A DNA stretch of 64,000 bases from Phycisphaerales bacterium. GTDB taxonomy: Bacteria > Planctomycetota > Phycisphaerae > Phycisphaerales > UBA1924. A program made the translations under genes and the position numbers. This document shows positions 39,985 to 48,703 of this stretch, piece after piece. The notes under the pieces are model-generated. The model had not been told where the DNA came from, made no database searches, and saw nothing but the letters and a program-made list of their open reading frames with translations. The stretch spans positions 49,898-113,897 of the forward strand of contig JANQQZ010000133.1 in NCBI GenBank assembly GCA_028284805.1, written 5' to 3'. Numbering within the stretch: position 1 is the stretch's first letter; each line of letters starts with the position of its first letter.

Positions 39985-41046
39985 ATGCGTGTCATCTTGC
40001 CCAACCCCCGCGGCTTCTGCGCCGGCGTGCACATGGCGATCGATGTCGTCGACCGCGTTGTGAGCCTCTTCCCGGACCGTCAGGTCTACGTCTACCACGA
40101 GATTGTGCACAACCGCCATGTGGTCGAGCGTTTCCAGGCCAAGGGGGTCCGCTTTGTGGAGCAGATCGCGGACGTACCGGACGGCGCTGTAGTTGTCTTC
40201 TCCGCGCACGGCATCCCGCCGAGCGTGCGTGAGGAAGCCCAAGGCAGGGGCCTGACCTCGATCGACGCGACATGCCCGCTTGTCACGAAGGTGCACTCCG
40301 AAGCATCGCGTTCGGCCGCGAAGGGCTACCAGATCCTGCTGGTCGGGCACGCGGATCACCAGGAGATCATCGGGACACGGGGGGAGGCGCCCGAGGACAC
40401 CATCGTGGTCGAATCCGCCGACCAGGTCGCGTCGCTCGAGGTCCGGGACGAGAGCAAGCTGACGTATCTCACACAGACGACTCTCTCCACGGACGACGCG
40501 GCGGCGATCGTGCACGCACTCCGCGAGCGTTTCCCGAAGCTGCGCGAGCCCAGCAGTTCGACCATCTGCTACGCCACGACGAACCGCCAGCACGCCGTAC
40601 GTCAGATCGCGCCCGAGGTCGATGTCACGCTGGTCGTCGGGAGCCGGAACTCCTCGAACTCGGTGCGTCTGACAGAGATCGCCGAGGCTGCTGGTTCGCC
40701 CGCCCACCTGATCGACGACGCCTCCGAGATCGATCACAACTGGTTCCCCCGCGCAGGCGAGTCGTCGGTGCTCGTGACTGCCGGGGCCTCCGCACCGGAA
40801 GACCTCGTCGCGGGCGTCTGCCGAGAGCTGCTCAGCACGTACGGGGGCCAGCTCGAGCGGTGGGACGTGATCGACGAGGATGTCGAGTTCGCTTTGCCCG
40901 GCGCACTCCGCCGGATCATCCGCGAACGCCCGGACGAGGTCATGTCCGAGAGCATCGTGATCCGTTCTTCCGAGATCGACGCCGAGCTGTACGGCTCGGT
41001 CCCCCTGACGGTGTCGGCCCGGAGCGAGCCGCCCACCTCGATCTGA
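39985..41046 (+). CDS. ispH: 4-hydroxy-3-methylbut-2-enyl diphosphate reductase
   Basis: IspH is the last enzyme of the MEP pathway and makes IPP and DMAPP using a 4Fe-4S cluster. Cys ligands: NPRGFCAGV, DATCPLVTKVH and, at the third site, STICYATTNRQ. Conserved VYHEIVHN and FSAHGIPP are present, and SSNSVRL matches the substrate-binding loop. A C-terminal ~50-residue tail (after WDVIDEDVEFALP) is longer than E. coli IspH. It heads a plus-strand run with rlmN and lipid-carrier genes. The assignment is very secure. Confidence 0.96.
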   Translation: MRVILPNPRGFCAGVHMAIDVVDRVVSLFPDRQVYVYHEIVHNRHVVERFQAKGVRFVEQIADVPDGAVVVFSAHGIPPSVREEAQGRGLTSIDATCPLVTKVHSEASRSAAKGYQILLVGHADHQEIIGTRGEAPEDTIVVESADQVASLEVRDESKLTYLTQTTLSTDDAAAIVHALRERFPKLREPSSSTICYATTNRQHAVRQIAPEVDVTLVVGSRNSSNSVRLTEIAEAAGSPAHLIDDASEIDHNWFPRAGESSVLVTAGASAPEDLVAGVCRELLSTYGGQLERWDVIDEDVEFALPGALRRIIRERPDEVMSESIVIRSSEIDAELYGSVPLTVSARSEPPTSI

Positions 41047-41070
41047 GCATCCATCGACGGGAGCACGCGC

Positions 41071-42189
41071 GTGTGGAACCCGGAGCATCACGTCTTCTCG
41101 ATGGGCCGAGAGGCTCTCGAGGCCTGGTGCGCCGACCGATCCATGCCCAGGTTCCGAGCGGAGCAGATCGCTTCGTGGGTGTTCGAACACGCCGAGCCGG
41201 ATCCGACGCGATGGACGAACCTGTCGGCGCGTGACCGCAAAGCCGCCGCGAGCGGTCTCGACCTCCTCACGGGGCGGACGCTCAGCCACCAACGCGCGAC
41301 CGACGGCACGCAGAAGCTGCTCGTCGAGTGGGACGACGAGGGTTCCGAGGGCTCGTCCCTGCCGATCCTGGGCGACGCGGGGCGTGTCGATCGCCAGACC
41401 GAGTGCGTGATGATCCCGGCGCTCGATCCCGCATCGAACCGTCGGACGGCGTGCATCTCGAGCCAGGTCGGCTGCCCGGTCGGGTGCCGCTTCTGCGCGT
41501 CGGGCCTCTCGGGGCTCGACGGCAACCTGTCCGCGGGGCGCATCGTCGAGCAGGTCTGGCGGCTCGACCGCCTGCCGGGCGTGGGCCGCGTCTCGAACGT
41601 CGTCTTCATGGGCATGGGCGAGCCGCTGAGCAACTTCGGCGCGGTCACCGACGCGATCCGCGTGCTCGCGACACCGAAGCCCTGGGGCATGGGGATCGGC
41701 GCCCGCAAGATCACGGTCTCGACCGTGGGTCTTCCGAAGTACATCCGCAGGCTGGCCGACGAGTTCGAGCTGCCCGTCACGCTGGCGCTCTCTCTGCACG
41801 CCCCGAGCGATCAGCTGCGACGCGACCTGATCCCCTGGGCGGAGTACACCACCATCGACGAACTGCTGAGCGCATGCTCCGCGTGGTTCGACAAGACCGG
41901 GCGGGAGATCACGCTCGAGTACACGCTGCTGGGCGGGACGAACGACTCGCCCGATCAGGCCAGGCGTCTGGCAGAGATCGCCCAGAGCATCCGGGCCAAC
42001 ATCAACCTCATCCGCTACAACGAGGTCGAGGGGCTGCCCTTCCGAAGGCCCCGGGACGATGACGTCCGCCGGTTCCAGGAGATCCTGCGTGACCGCGGGC
42101 TGAACGCGCACATCCGCGCGAGCCGGGGACGCGACATCGCGGCGGCCTGCGGGCAGCTCCGTCACGAGCACGAATCGAGCACCGGGTGA
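41071..42189 (+). CDS. rlmN: 23S rRNA/tRNA adenine-C2 methyltransferase
   Basis: RlmN is a radical SAM enzyme that methylates A2503 of 23S rRNA and A37 of some tRNAs. The CxxxCxxC cluster motif is GCPVGCRFC, followed by VVFMGMGEPLSNF and ISTVG-like SAM region VSTVGLPKYIRRL. The distal methylated Cys is in RDIAAACGQL, and the second catalytic Cys is conserved in TACISSQVGCPVG context. Length of 372 residues is normal. Start GTG 41071 has GGGAG upstream. Its stop is overlapped by the next gene (GTGA). Confidence 0.95.
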   Translation: MWNPEHHVFSMGREALEAWCADRSMPRFRAEQIASWVFEHAEPDPTRWTNLSARDRKAAASGLDLLTGRTLSHQRATDGTQKLLVEWDDEGSEGSSLPILGDAGRVDRQTECVMIPALDPASNRRTACISSQVGCPVGCRFCASGLSGLDGNLSAGRIVEQVWRLDRLPGVGRVSNVVFMGMGEPLSNFGAVTDAIRVLATPKPWGMGIGARKITVSTVGLPKYIRRLADEFELPVTLALSLHAPSDQLRRDLIPWAEYTTIDELLSACSAWFDKTGREITLEYTLLGGTNDSPDQARRLAEIAQSIRANINLIRYNEVEGLPFRRPRDDDVRRFQEILRDRGLNAHIRASRGRDIAAACGQLRHEHESSTG

Positions 42190-42869
42190 ACCCAGACGAG
42201 TTCAGCAAGTTCTCGCCCATGCACGCGGTTGTCGTCCTCGTATGCATCGCCGCGACCGCCTGGCTGATCCGCATCGCACGACGGCTCCCGGAACCGGCGC
42301 GGGCACGGTTCCGATTCAGGCTGGGGCTCGGCATCGCGGCGGTGCAGATCGCGCACAACAGCTACTGGATCGGGTATCGGGGCGAGCTCGACTCAGCGCT
42401 CCCGCTGCACCTGTGCGACATCGCCGGGGTGGTCGCAACTGCGGCCTTCCTGCTCCCCGCCCGCCCGCTGCGGACGCTCCTCTACTTCTGGGGCATCGGA
42501 CTCTCAAGCCTCGCGTTCATCATCCCGGTGCTCACCGCAGGCCCGGCGACGATGGAGTTCTGGTCGTTCTGGGTCAGTCACTGGGTGGTGGTCGGGGGCG
42601 CGGCGTACCTGGTGCTGGTAGAAGGCTACCGCCCGACGCCCCGTGACCTCGCGGTCGCGATCGCGGTCACCATCGGATACGGTCTGCTGATGGTCCCGGT
42701 GAATCTGGCGTTGGACGCCAACTACATGTACGTCGGCCGCGAGTCGCCGCCGGCCGCGTTCCTGGGTGCTTGGCCGCTCCCCAGGCTCCCGCTGCTCGGG
42801 CTGAGCGCCGCGGTGCTGCTCTCCGCGGCCTACCTGCCTTGGCTCACGATCCGAGGAGATGCCGAGTGA
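42186..42869 (+). CDS. TIGR02206 (YwaF) family membrane protein
   Basis: A 227-residue integral membrane protein with about six or seven spans. The segment ALPLHLCDIAGVVATAAFLL matches the conserved LPLHLC motif of the TIGR02206/YwaF family, which has no established function. ATG 42186 overlaps the rlmN stop and the downstream gene starts inside its stop codon, so it is part of the ispH-rlmN-WecA run. A lipid-associated role is inferred from position only. Confidence 0.85.
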   Translation: MNPDEFSKFSPMHAVVVLVCIAATAWLIRIARRLPEPARARFRFRLGLGIAAVQIAHNSYWIGYRGELDSALPLHLCDIAGVVATAAFLLPARPLRTLLYFWGIGLSSLAFIIPVLTAGPATMEFWSFWVSHWVVVGGAAYLVLVEGYRPTPRDLAVAIAVTIGYGLLMVPVNLALDANYMYVGRESPPAAFLGAWPLPRLPLLGLSAAVLLSAAYLPWLTIRGDAE

Positions 42870-43972
42870 CGCTCGCGCCGGTGCTGCTCCTCGTCGCAAT
42901 GGGATTCGCGGTCTCGTTCGCCGTGACGGCGGGGCTGACCCGCATCGGTGCGCGGGTCGGCGCGCTGGACGGTGAGGGCGTGGAAGGACAGGTCAAGGCA
43001 ACGCCTCGGCGCATTCCGAACATCGGCGGAATCGGCATCGTCGCGGGGCTGATCGTGCCCCTGATCGCCGCGTTCGTGTTCTCGGCGATGCGCCTGGCAC
43101 CGCCCAACATGCTCCCGGACGATCTCGCATCGGGCGTGGCCGACGAGTGGCGCCCCGCGCTGGTCGCCCTGATCGGGCTGCTGGCAGTCCACGGGCTGGG
43201 GCTGCTCGACGATCGCAGGCCTCTGCCCTGGGCCCCGAAGCTCGTGCTGATGTTCGTCGTGCCCGCCTTGGTCGCATGGCTCAGCGGCACGCGCGTGCTG
43301 ACGGCGCTCGACGCCCATGTCGGTGGCGCATGGCTTTCCGTCGCGCTGACCGCGGTCTGGTTTGCCGCGGTGATGAACGCCATGAACTTCATGGACAACA
43401 TGGACGGGCTCGCCGGGGGTACCGCCGCCGTGATCGCAGCGGCGACGACCGGCGTCGCAGCGGTGCAGGGCCAGTGGCTGGTCGCGGGTGCAGGCGCCTG
43501 CCTGTTCGGCGCCACGCTCGGCTTCCTCCCCCACAACTTCCCGCGTGCCCGGATCTTCATGGGTGACGGCGGCTCGCTCGTGCTCGGGTTCGGGCTGGCG
43601 TTTCTCACGACGCGCCTCACCTACGTCGACTCCGATTCCGCGGAGCCCCGCTGGGATCGGATGGTGATCCCCCTGGTCCTGCTGGCCGTGCCGCTCTACG
43701 ACATGGTAAGCGTCATCATCATCCGGCTCCGTCAGGGGCGTTCGCCGTTCGTGGGCGACCTTCAGCACCTCTCGCACAGGTTCGAGGGAAGGGGGCTGAG
43801 CCGCCCCGCGGTCGCGGTCGCGGTCTGGTCGCTGGCGCTGATCGCTGGGCTGGGCGCGTTGGTCGTCGCGAACGGCACACCGATGCAATCGCTCCTGGTG
43901 GGCCTCCAGACAGCGGTCGCGCTGGGCCTGCTCGCGATCGTGGAGCGGGGCCTGCCCTGGAGGGAGCCGTGA
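42866..43972 (+). CDS. MraY/WecA-like polyprenyl-phosphate sugar-1-phosphate transferase
   Basis: A 368-residue membrane enzyme with about ten spans that starts glycan synthesis on undecaprenyl phosphate. Motifs in order: TPRRIPNIGGIGIV (substrate-binding loop), GLLDDRRPLPWAPK (two Asp that bind Mg), NFMDNMDGLAGG, IFMGDGGSLVLGFGLAF, and the LQHLSHRFEGRGLS C-terminal loop of the WecA/TagO type. Which sugar is used is not readable. Start GTG 42866 overlaps the previous stop and has GAGGAG upstream. It precedes an O-antigen-ligase-like gene, so both likely serve one surface polysaccharide. Confidence 0.92.
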   Translation: MTLAPVLLLVAMGFAVSFAVTAGLTRIGARVGALDGEGVEGQVKATPRRIPNIGGIGIVAGLIVPLIAAFVFSAMRLAPPNMLPDDLASGVADEWRPALVALIGLLAVHGLGLLDDRRPLPWAPKLVLMFVVPALVAWLSGTRVLTALDAHVGGAWLSVALTAVWFAAVMNAMNFMDNMDGLAGGTAAVIAAATTGVAAVQGQWLVAGAGACLFGATLGFLPHNFPRARIFMGDGGSLVLGFGLAFLTTRLTYVDSDSAEPRWDRMVIPLVLLAVPLYDMVSVIIIRLRQGRSPFVGDLQHLSHRFEGRGLSRPAVAVAVWSLALIAGLGALVVANGTPMQSLLVGLQTAVALGLLAIVERGLPWREP

Positions 43973-46116
43973 GCCGCGCGCGGTTGATCCAGGTCTGCCT
44001 GGGCGTGCTGTTGGTGTCGGTGCTCGCAAAGGCGACCGCGGCCTTCGAGCCCTTTCCTGGATGGGACGCCAACCCGCTGACGACGGTCACTGCGATCACG
44101 GGTCTGGGCCCGACCGCGGGCCTTGTGCTCGACGCGCTCGCGGCGATCGGTGCCGGGCTGCTGATCGTGCTGGCGCGCCACCGGTGCGGGTGGGTCGGCG
44201 CAATCGCGCTGCTGGGTGGCATCGGGCTGGTTGTGCGCACGCTGCTGATCGACGCGGGCGACGCAGAGCCGCTGCCGATCGCGGGAGCCTGGGCGGCAGG
44301 GTGTGTCGCGTTCGCGGGCGGGTGCGTGATCGCGCCGCGACCGTCCCTCAGGCGGGCCGCCGTTGCGGTCGTGATCGGCTATTTCTGTGTGCTCCTCGCC
44401 AAGAGCGCCGGCCAGCTGCTGGTCGAGCACCCCGCCGTCGTCGCCAGCTTTGATCTCGACCCAGAAGGCGCACTCGCATCGCGTGGCTACGAGCCCGGGT
44501 CGGCAGCCGCGTTGCAGTTCGAGCGCCGCCTCCGCCAGCCCGACATCACTGGCTGGTTTGGGCTCGCGAACGTGCTCGCCGCCTATCTCGTCGCGGGTGC
44601 CGCGGCATGCGGCGCGATCGCCTGGCAGCGCCGCTCCCACGCGCGCACTTGGGCGTGGCGTTGTGTGACGCTGCTGGGGCTGCTCTGCGTCGCAGGCGTG
44701 CTGGCAACCGGATCCAAGGCTGGCGTCGCCATCCTGCTCGCAGCCTCGCTGGCCTTTGGCATCGCCCAGATGTTGACGGCGCGAGGATCCATGCTGCTTG
44801 GCATCGGTGTCTGGCTTCTCCCACTTGCCGCAGTCGCGGGGCGCGGGCTCTTGCTGCCATCCGAAGGCGAGCTCTCGCTCCTCTTCCGCTGGTTCTACCT
44901 CGAGACTGCGGTCGAGATCAGCGCCGGGCACCTCCCCTGGGGCGTTGGTCCCGACGGATTCCGCTCCGCGTACGCGTTGACGAAACCTGCGATCGCGCCA
45001 GAAACAGTCACCAGCGCACACAACTCACTCGCAGACTGGTTCGCGATGCTGGGTGTCGTTGGTGTGCCGCTCGTTGCGGCCTGTGCAGTCGCAGTCTGGG
45101 GCAGCGCGGGCTTGCTTCGGAGTGCCGCGGGGTTCCCGAAGATCGGACCGCCCGCACGCCCCGCCGTTCTGAGCCTGGGCGTGATCCTGACGCTCCCGGT
45201 CGTGCTCAACGCGTACCTCGAAGCCGAGGCGACGCCCATCGAGCTCGCGCTGGTCCGCCTCGCCGGGCTCGGGCTCGGCGTGCTGGCGGCGGCGTGTGTC
45301 TGGACGCTTCGCCCGGGCAGGGCCACGCTCGGGGTTCTCTCGCTCGTACTGCTCACACACGCGCAGCTCGACATGGTGCTGTTCCATCCCGGGTCCATCC
45401 CGCTGGCCATGCTCGTGTTCGGGCTCTCGGCTCCGCAGATCGGCCCGGGGGGACGGAGCCGATGGCTCGGCCTGCTCGGCGTGGCGTGCGCGATCGCCCT
45501 GATCTGGTTCGGCTGGAAGTCGTGGCAATGGGAAGCCCCGCTACGCCGTGCGTTCGACGCCGCCCAGACCGTGGCGGTCGAGTCGGAACGAGCTCAGAGC
45601 TGGACGTCGTTCGACCGCCAGCAGTTCGAGCGACTCCTCACCGAGCAGGCGCACGAGATCGATGCTGAGCTGCAAGCGGCCGCGGCCGCGATGCCTCGTG
45701 ACCCGCGAGCGTGGCTCGCGGTGTCCGATCTCCGCCTGAGCGTCCGTGGCCCGACACCCGAGGCGTGGCAGGCCGCCCAATCCGCTGTGGAGACCGAGCC
45801 GACCGCACGCACACTCGGGCGGCTGGGCCGTATCGCGCTCGCCCTCGCGCCGACGCAGGCGGATGCCGAAACCTGGGTTGCACAGGCCCGTGAGGCGTGG
45901 ACCCAGGCCTCGGCGCTCGATCCACGGAGCCCGCACTTCCCCGGGCTCCTCGCCGAGCTCGAGCTGGAGTACGGCACACAGGACGAGGCCCTCCGCTGGG
46001 CCACCGAGGCACTCCGCCGGCACGACAACTACCGGCTCGATCCCTTGGCAGGGCTGCCCGACGACCGACGCCAGAGGCTTGAAGACCTCGTCAAGCCCGC
46101 CCCACCAGGGTCTTGA
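43969..46116 (+). CDS. O-antigen ligase/polymerase-like membrane protein with C-terminal helical domain
   Basis: 715 residues with about a dozen membrane spans. The family motif is seen in AGHLPWGVGPDGFRSAY and TVTSAHNSLADWFAMLGVVGVPL, with His in the periplasmic loop as in WaaL/Wzy. A soluble, helix-rich C-terminal domain from about residue 520 (WEAPLRRAFDAAQTVAVES and ALRRHDNYR) looks like TPR or repeat-like helices. It probably polymerises or ligates sugars started by the WecA-like enzyme. Start GTG 43969 shares GTGA with the previous stop. Its stop codon lies inside the -35 of the next promoter. Confidence 0.82.
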   Translation: MSRARLIQVCLGVLLVSVLAKATAAFEPFPGWDANPLTTVTAITGLGPTAGLVLDALAAIGAGLLIVLARHRCGWVGAIALLGGIGLVVRTLLIDAGDAEPLPIAGAWAAGCVAFAGGCVIAPRPSLRRAAVAVVIGYFCVLLAKSAGQLLVEHPAVVASFDLDPEGALASRGYEPGSAAALQFERRLRQPDITGWFGLANVLAAYLVAGAAACGAIAWQRRSHARTWAWRCVTLLGLLCVAGVLATGSKAGVAILLAASLAFGIAQMLTARGSMLLGIGVWLLPLAAVAGRGLLLPSEGELSLLFRWFYLETAVEISAGHLPWGVGPDGFRSAYALTKPAIAPETVTSAHNSLADWFAMLGVVGVPLVAACAVAVWGSAGLLRSAAGFPKIGPPARPAVLSLGVILTLPVVLNAYLEAEATPIELALVRLAGLGLGVLAAACVWTLRPGRATLGVLSLVLLTHAQLDMVLFHPGSIPLAMLVFGLSAPQIGPGGRSRWLGLLGVACAIALIWFGWKSWQWEAPLRRAFDAAQTVAVESERAQSWTSFDRQQFERLLTEQAHEIDAELQAAAAAMPRDPRAWLAVSDLRLSVRGPTPEAWQAAQSAVETEPTARTLGRLGRIALALAPTQADAETWVAQAREAWTQASALDPRSPHFPGLLAELELEYGTQDEALRWATEALRRHDNYRLDPLAGLPDDRRQRLEDLVKPAPPGS

Positions 46117-46140
46117 CGGCCTCCGCACCGTGCCTACGAT
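46113..46140 (+). promoter_or_regulatory. Sigma-70-type promoter of fusA
   Basis: TTGACG (46113-46118), 16-nt spacer, TACGAT (46135-46140). The -35 overlaps the stop codon of the O-antigen-ligase-like gene. Transcription would start near 46147 and leave a leader of about 275 nt. Confidence 0.7.
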
Positions 46141-46205
46141 TCTTCGAACGCGAGATTGGGCCCAGAGTTAGACCGGCTCCGGGCCCCAGCTGCGAGGCTC
46201 TGCTG

Positions 46206-46247
46206 ATGGAAAGCGACGACGACGACACACCCACGGCCCGCTCCTGA
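46206..46247 (+). CDS. Candidate 13-residue leader peptide in the fusA leader
   Basis: ATG 46206 opens MESDDDDTPTARS and ends with TGA 46245-46247, preceded by GAGG with 8-nt spacing. It lies about 60 nt after the predicted transcription start. Four consecutive Asp followed by T-P near the N-terminus is the kind of sequence reported to destabilise translating ribosomes (the mgtL mechanism). Whether it is translated is unknown. It is too short for the ORF track. Confidence 0.35.
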   Translation: MESDDDDTPTARS

Positions 46248-46422
46248 GCCCGGCTTCCGCCCTCGCTTCCCTCAATTCCCACGCACATCACGGGTCTTCG
46301 CGACCCGATACGACATCCACCGAGTTTGCACCGACCGCCTCGGGTTCCAGCGAGCCCGGCGTGATCGATCAAAGAGCAGCACACCCAGGCCGGACGGACC
46401 GGCCGCGTAAGGACCGATTGCC
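46248..46422 (+). other. Second half of the fusA leader
   Basis: No gene. Two GC hairpins: CGGGTC-TTCGC-GACCCG (46291-46307) and GGCCGG-ACGGA-CCGGCC (46388-46404). The latter ends 4 nt before the fusA ribosome site AAGGA (46409-46413), so pairing could influence initiation. There is no T-tract. Confidence 0.4.
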
Positions 46423-48540
46423 ATGCCCACCGACCTCTCACACGTACGAAACATCGGCATCGCCGCCCACATCGACGCGGGCAAAACCACGGTGACCGAG
46501 CGCATCCTCTACTACACCGGGAAGAACTACAAGCTGGGCGAGGTCCACGAGGGCACCGCCACGATGGACTTCCTCCAGGAAGAGCAAGAGCGAGGCATCA
46601 CCATCCAGTCCGCCGCGACCACCTGCCCCTGGACCAAGGACGGCATCGACTACAAGATCAACCTGATCGACACCCCTGGCCACGTCGACTTCACCATCGA
46701 GGTCGAGCGTTCGCTCCGCGTGCTCGACGGCGCGGTCGCGGTCTTCGACGGCAAGGAGGGCGTCGAGGCGCAGTCCGAGACCGTCTGGCGTCAGGCCGAC
46801 CGCTACGAAGTGCCCCGCATGTGCTTCATCAACAAGATGGACAAGCTCGGCGCCGACTTCGAGTACAGCTTCAACTCGATCAAGAAGCGACTCGGTGCGA
46901 ACCCGATCGCGGTGCAACTGCCCATCGGGCACGGCAACGAGCTCGAGGGCATCATCGATCTGCTGGGCATGAAGGCGTACTACTTCGACGTCGAGTCGAT
47001 GGGCGCCAAGGTCACCGAGAAGGACATCCCCGACGACCAGATGGAGCGCGTCCAGAAGTGGCGCCACGAGCTCATCGAGTCGGCGGTCGCCCTCGATGAC
47101 AACCTGATGGAGCAGTACCTCGAGGACGAGGACTCGATCACCGTTGAGCAGATCAAGGCCGCGATCCGCAAGGGCACGATCGCCCTCGAGTGCAACCCGG
47201 TCTTCTGCGGCTCGGCCCTGAAGAACGTGGGCGTGCAGCGCCTGATCGACGGCGTCATCGACTTCCTGCCCAGCCCCAACGAGGTCCCGGAGGTCCAGGG
47301 CGAGAACCCCCGCGACCCCGACGAGAAGCTCAGCCGCCCGCACTCCGACGATGCGGGCTTCAGCGCCCTGGTCTTCAAGGTCGTCAACGACGCCCACGGC
47401 GATCTGACCTACATGCGGATCTACTCGGGCAAGCTGACCAAGGGCAGCCGCGTGCTGAACCCGGGCAACGGGAAGAAGGAGAACATCAGCCGCATCTTCG
47501 AGATGCACGCCAAGGACCGTCAGGCGCTCGAAGAAGTCGGCGCTGGCAACATCGTCGCGGTCGTGGGCATCAAGGACTCGATCACGGGCGACTCGCTCTG
47601 CGACCCGGACCAGCCGATCATCCTCGAGCGGATGGACTTCCCGGATCCCGTGATCAGCATGTCGATCGAGCCAAACTCAGCCGACGACAACCGCAAACTG
47701 GGCGAGGCGCTCGTCACCATCCGGCGCGAGGATCCCTCGTTCCAGAGCCACTACGACGATGAAACGGGTCAGACCATCATCGCGGGCATGGGCGAGCTCC
47801 ACCTCGAGATCATCAAGAACCGCCTCGTGCGCGACATGAAGATCGGTGTCGAGGTCGGCAAGCCCCGCGTGTCGTACCGCGAGGCGATCAGCGGCGAGGC
47901 CGCCAAGATCGAGGGCAAGTTCAAGAAGCAGACCGGCGGCCGAGGCCAGTTCGGGCACTGCGTCATCAACCTCAAGCCCATGACGCCCGAGCAGGCCGAG
48001 GAAGAGGGCCTGAAGTTCGACGACAACATCGCCTTCAAGAACTCGATCGTCGGCGGCAAGATCCCCAAGGAGTTCATCCCCTCCGTCGAAGCGGGCATCC
48101 GCGAGACCGCCAAGAGCGGCGTCTCGGCCAGCTACCCGCTGATCAACATCTGCGCCGAGCTCATCGATGGCTCGTACCACGAGGTCGACTCGTCGCAGGT
48201 CGCGTTCGAACAGGCCGGGCGTCTCGCGCTGCGTGAGGCCGTCACCAAGGCGGGCAGCGTGCTGCTCGAGCCGATCATGAAGGTCGTGATCATCACGCCC
48301 GAGGACTACCTGGGCAACGTGACGGGCGACCTGTCGAGCCGTCGCGGCATGATCAGCGACACCGAGGACCGTGGGCACGTCAAGGCGATCACCGCCGAGG
48401 TGCCGCTCTCGGAGATGTTCGGCTACACCACGACCCTCCGCGGCATCTCGCAGGGACGTGCCGCGAGCTCCATGGAGTTCCTGGCCTACCGCCCGATGCC
48501 GCCGAGCCTGCAGAAGGAAGTCATCGCGGCCGGCACCTGA
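46423..48540 (+). CDS. fusA: Translation elongation factor G
   Basis: EF-G drives ribosome translocation with GTP. G motifs: AHIDAGKTT (G1), RGITI (G2), DTPGHVDF (G3), NKMDK (G4), and SALKN (G5). Domains II-V follow normally, with domain IV GGRGQFGHCVINL and the final MSEMFGYTT-like SEMFGYTTTLRG. Length of 705 residues is standard. It is not next to rpsL/rpsG or tuf, so it is a free-standing copy; planctomycetes often have several EF-G paralogs, and this one retains all GTPase motifs. It has its own promoter and long leader and ends at a strong terminator. Confidence 0.94.
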   Translation: MPTDLSHVRNIGIAAHIDAGKTTVTERILYYTGKNYKLGEVHEGTATMDFLQEEQERGITIQSAATTCPWTKDGIDYKINLIDTPGHVDFTIEVERSLRVLDGAVAVFDGKEGVEAQSETVWRQADRYEVPRMCFINKMDKLGADFEYSFNSIKKRLGANPIAVQLPIGHGNELEGIIDLLGMKAYYFDVESMGAKVTEKDIPDDQMERVQKWRHELIESAVALDDNLMEQYLEDEDSITVEQIKAAIRKGTIALECNPVFCGSALKNVGVQRLIDGVIDFLPSPNEVPEVQGENPRDPDEKLSRPHSDDAGFSALVFKVVNDAHGDLTYMRIYSGKLTKGSRVLNPGNGKKENISRIFEMHAKDRQALEEVGAGNIVAVVGIKDSITGDSLCDPDQPIILERMDFPDPVISMSIEPNSADDNRKLGEALVTIRREDPSFQSHYDDETGQTIIAGMGELHLEIIKNRLVRDMKIGVEVGKPRVSYREAISGEAAKIEGKFKKQTGGRGQFGHCVINLKPMTPEQAEEEGLKFDDNIAFKNSIVGGKIPKEFIPSVEAGIRETAKSGVSASYPLINICAELIDGSYHEVDSSQVAFEQAGRLALREAVTKAGSVLLEPIMKVVIITPEDYLGNVTGDLSSRRGMISDTEDRGHVKAITAEVPLSEMFGYTTTLRGISQGRAASSMEFLAYRPMPPSLQKEVIAAGT

Positions 48541-48567
48541 TCGGACGACGCATCCCACGCCCACCCG

Positions 48568-48597
48568 CCGCCCGGCCCCTGAGCCGGGCGGTTTTTT
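48568..48597 (+). terminator. Intrinsic terminator of fusA
   Basis: CCGCCCGGC-CCCTGA-GCCGGGCGG followed by six T. Perfect 9-bp GC stem 28 bp after the stop. Confidence 0.95.
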
Positions 48598-48615
48598 CAT
48601 GCCGATGTCGGATTC

Positions 48616-48627
48616 GCTGTATACAGC
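48616..48627. promoter_or_regulatory. 12-bp perfect palindrome upstream of the adenylate kinase gene
   Basis: GCTGTATACAGC, 77 bp before ATG 48704 and upstream of a possible -10 (TACGGT, 48652-48657). Candidate operator; alternatively TATACA within it is itself a -10. Confidence 0.4.
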
Positions 48628-48703
48628 AATGGGCAAAGCCGATGCTCGGGGGTACGGTTCAGACCGGAACCGACAGCCGATCGGCTGGCAGGAGAACAGC
48701 ACG

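Noticed and set aside
39937-42171. 744-residue minus-strand ORF antisense to ispH and rlmN
   Set aside because: Shadow of two firmly identified genes.
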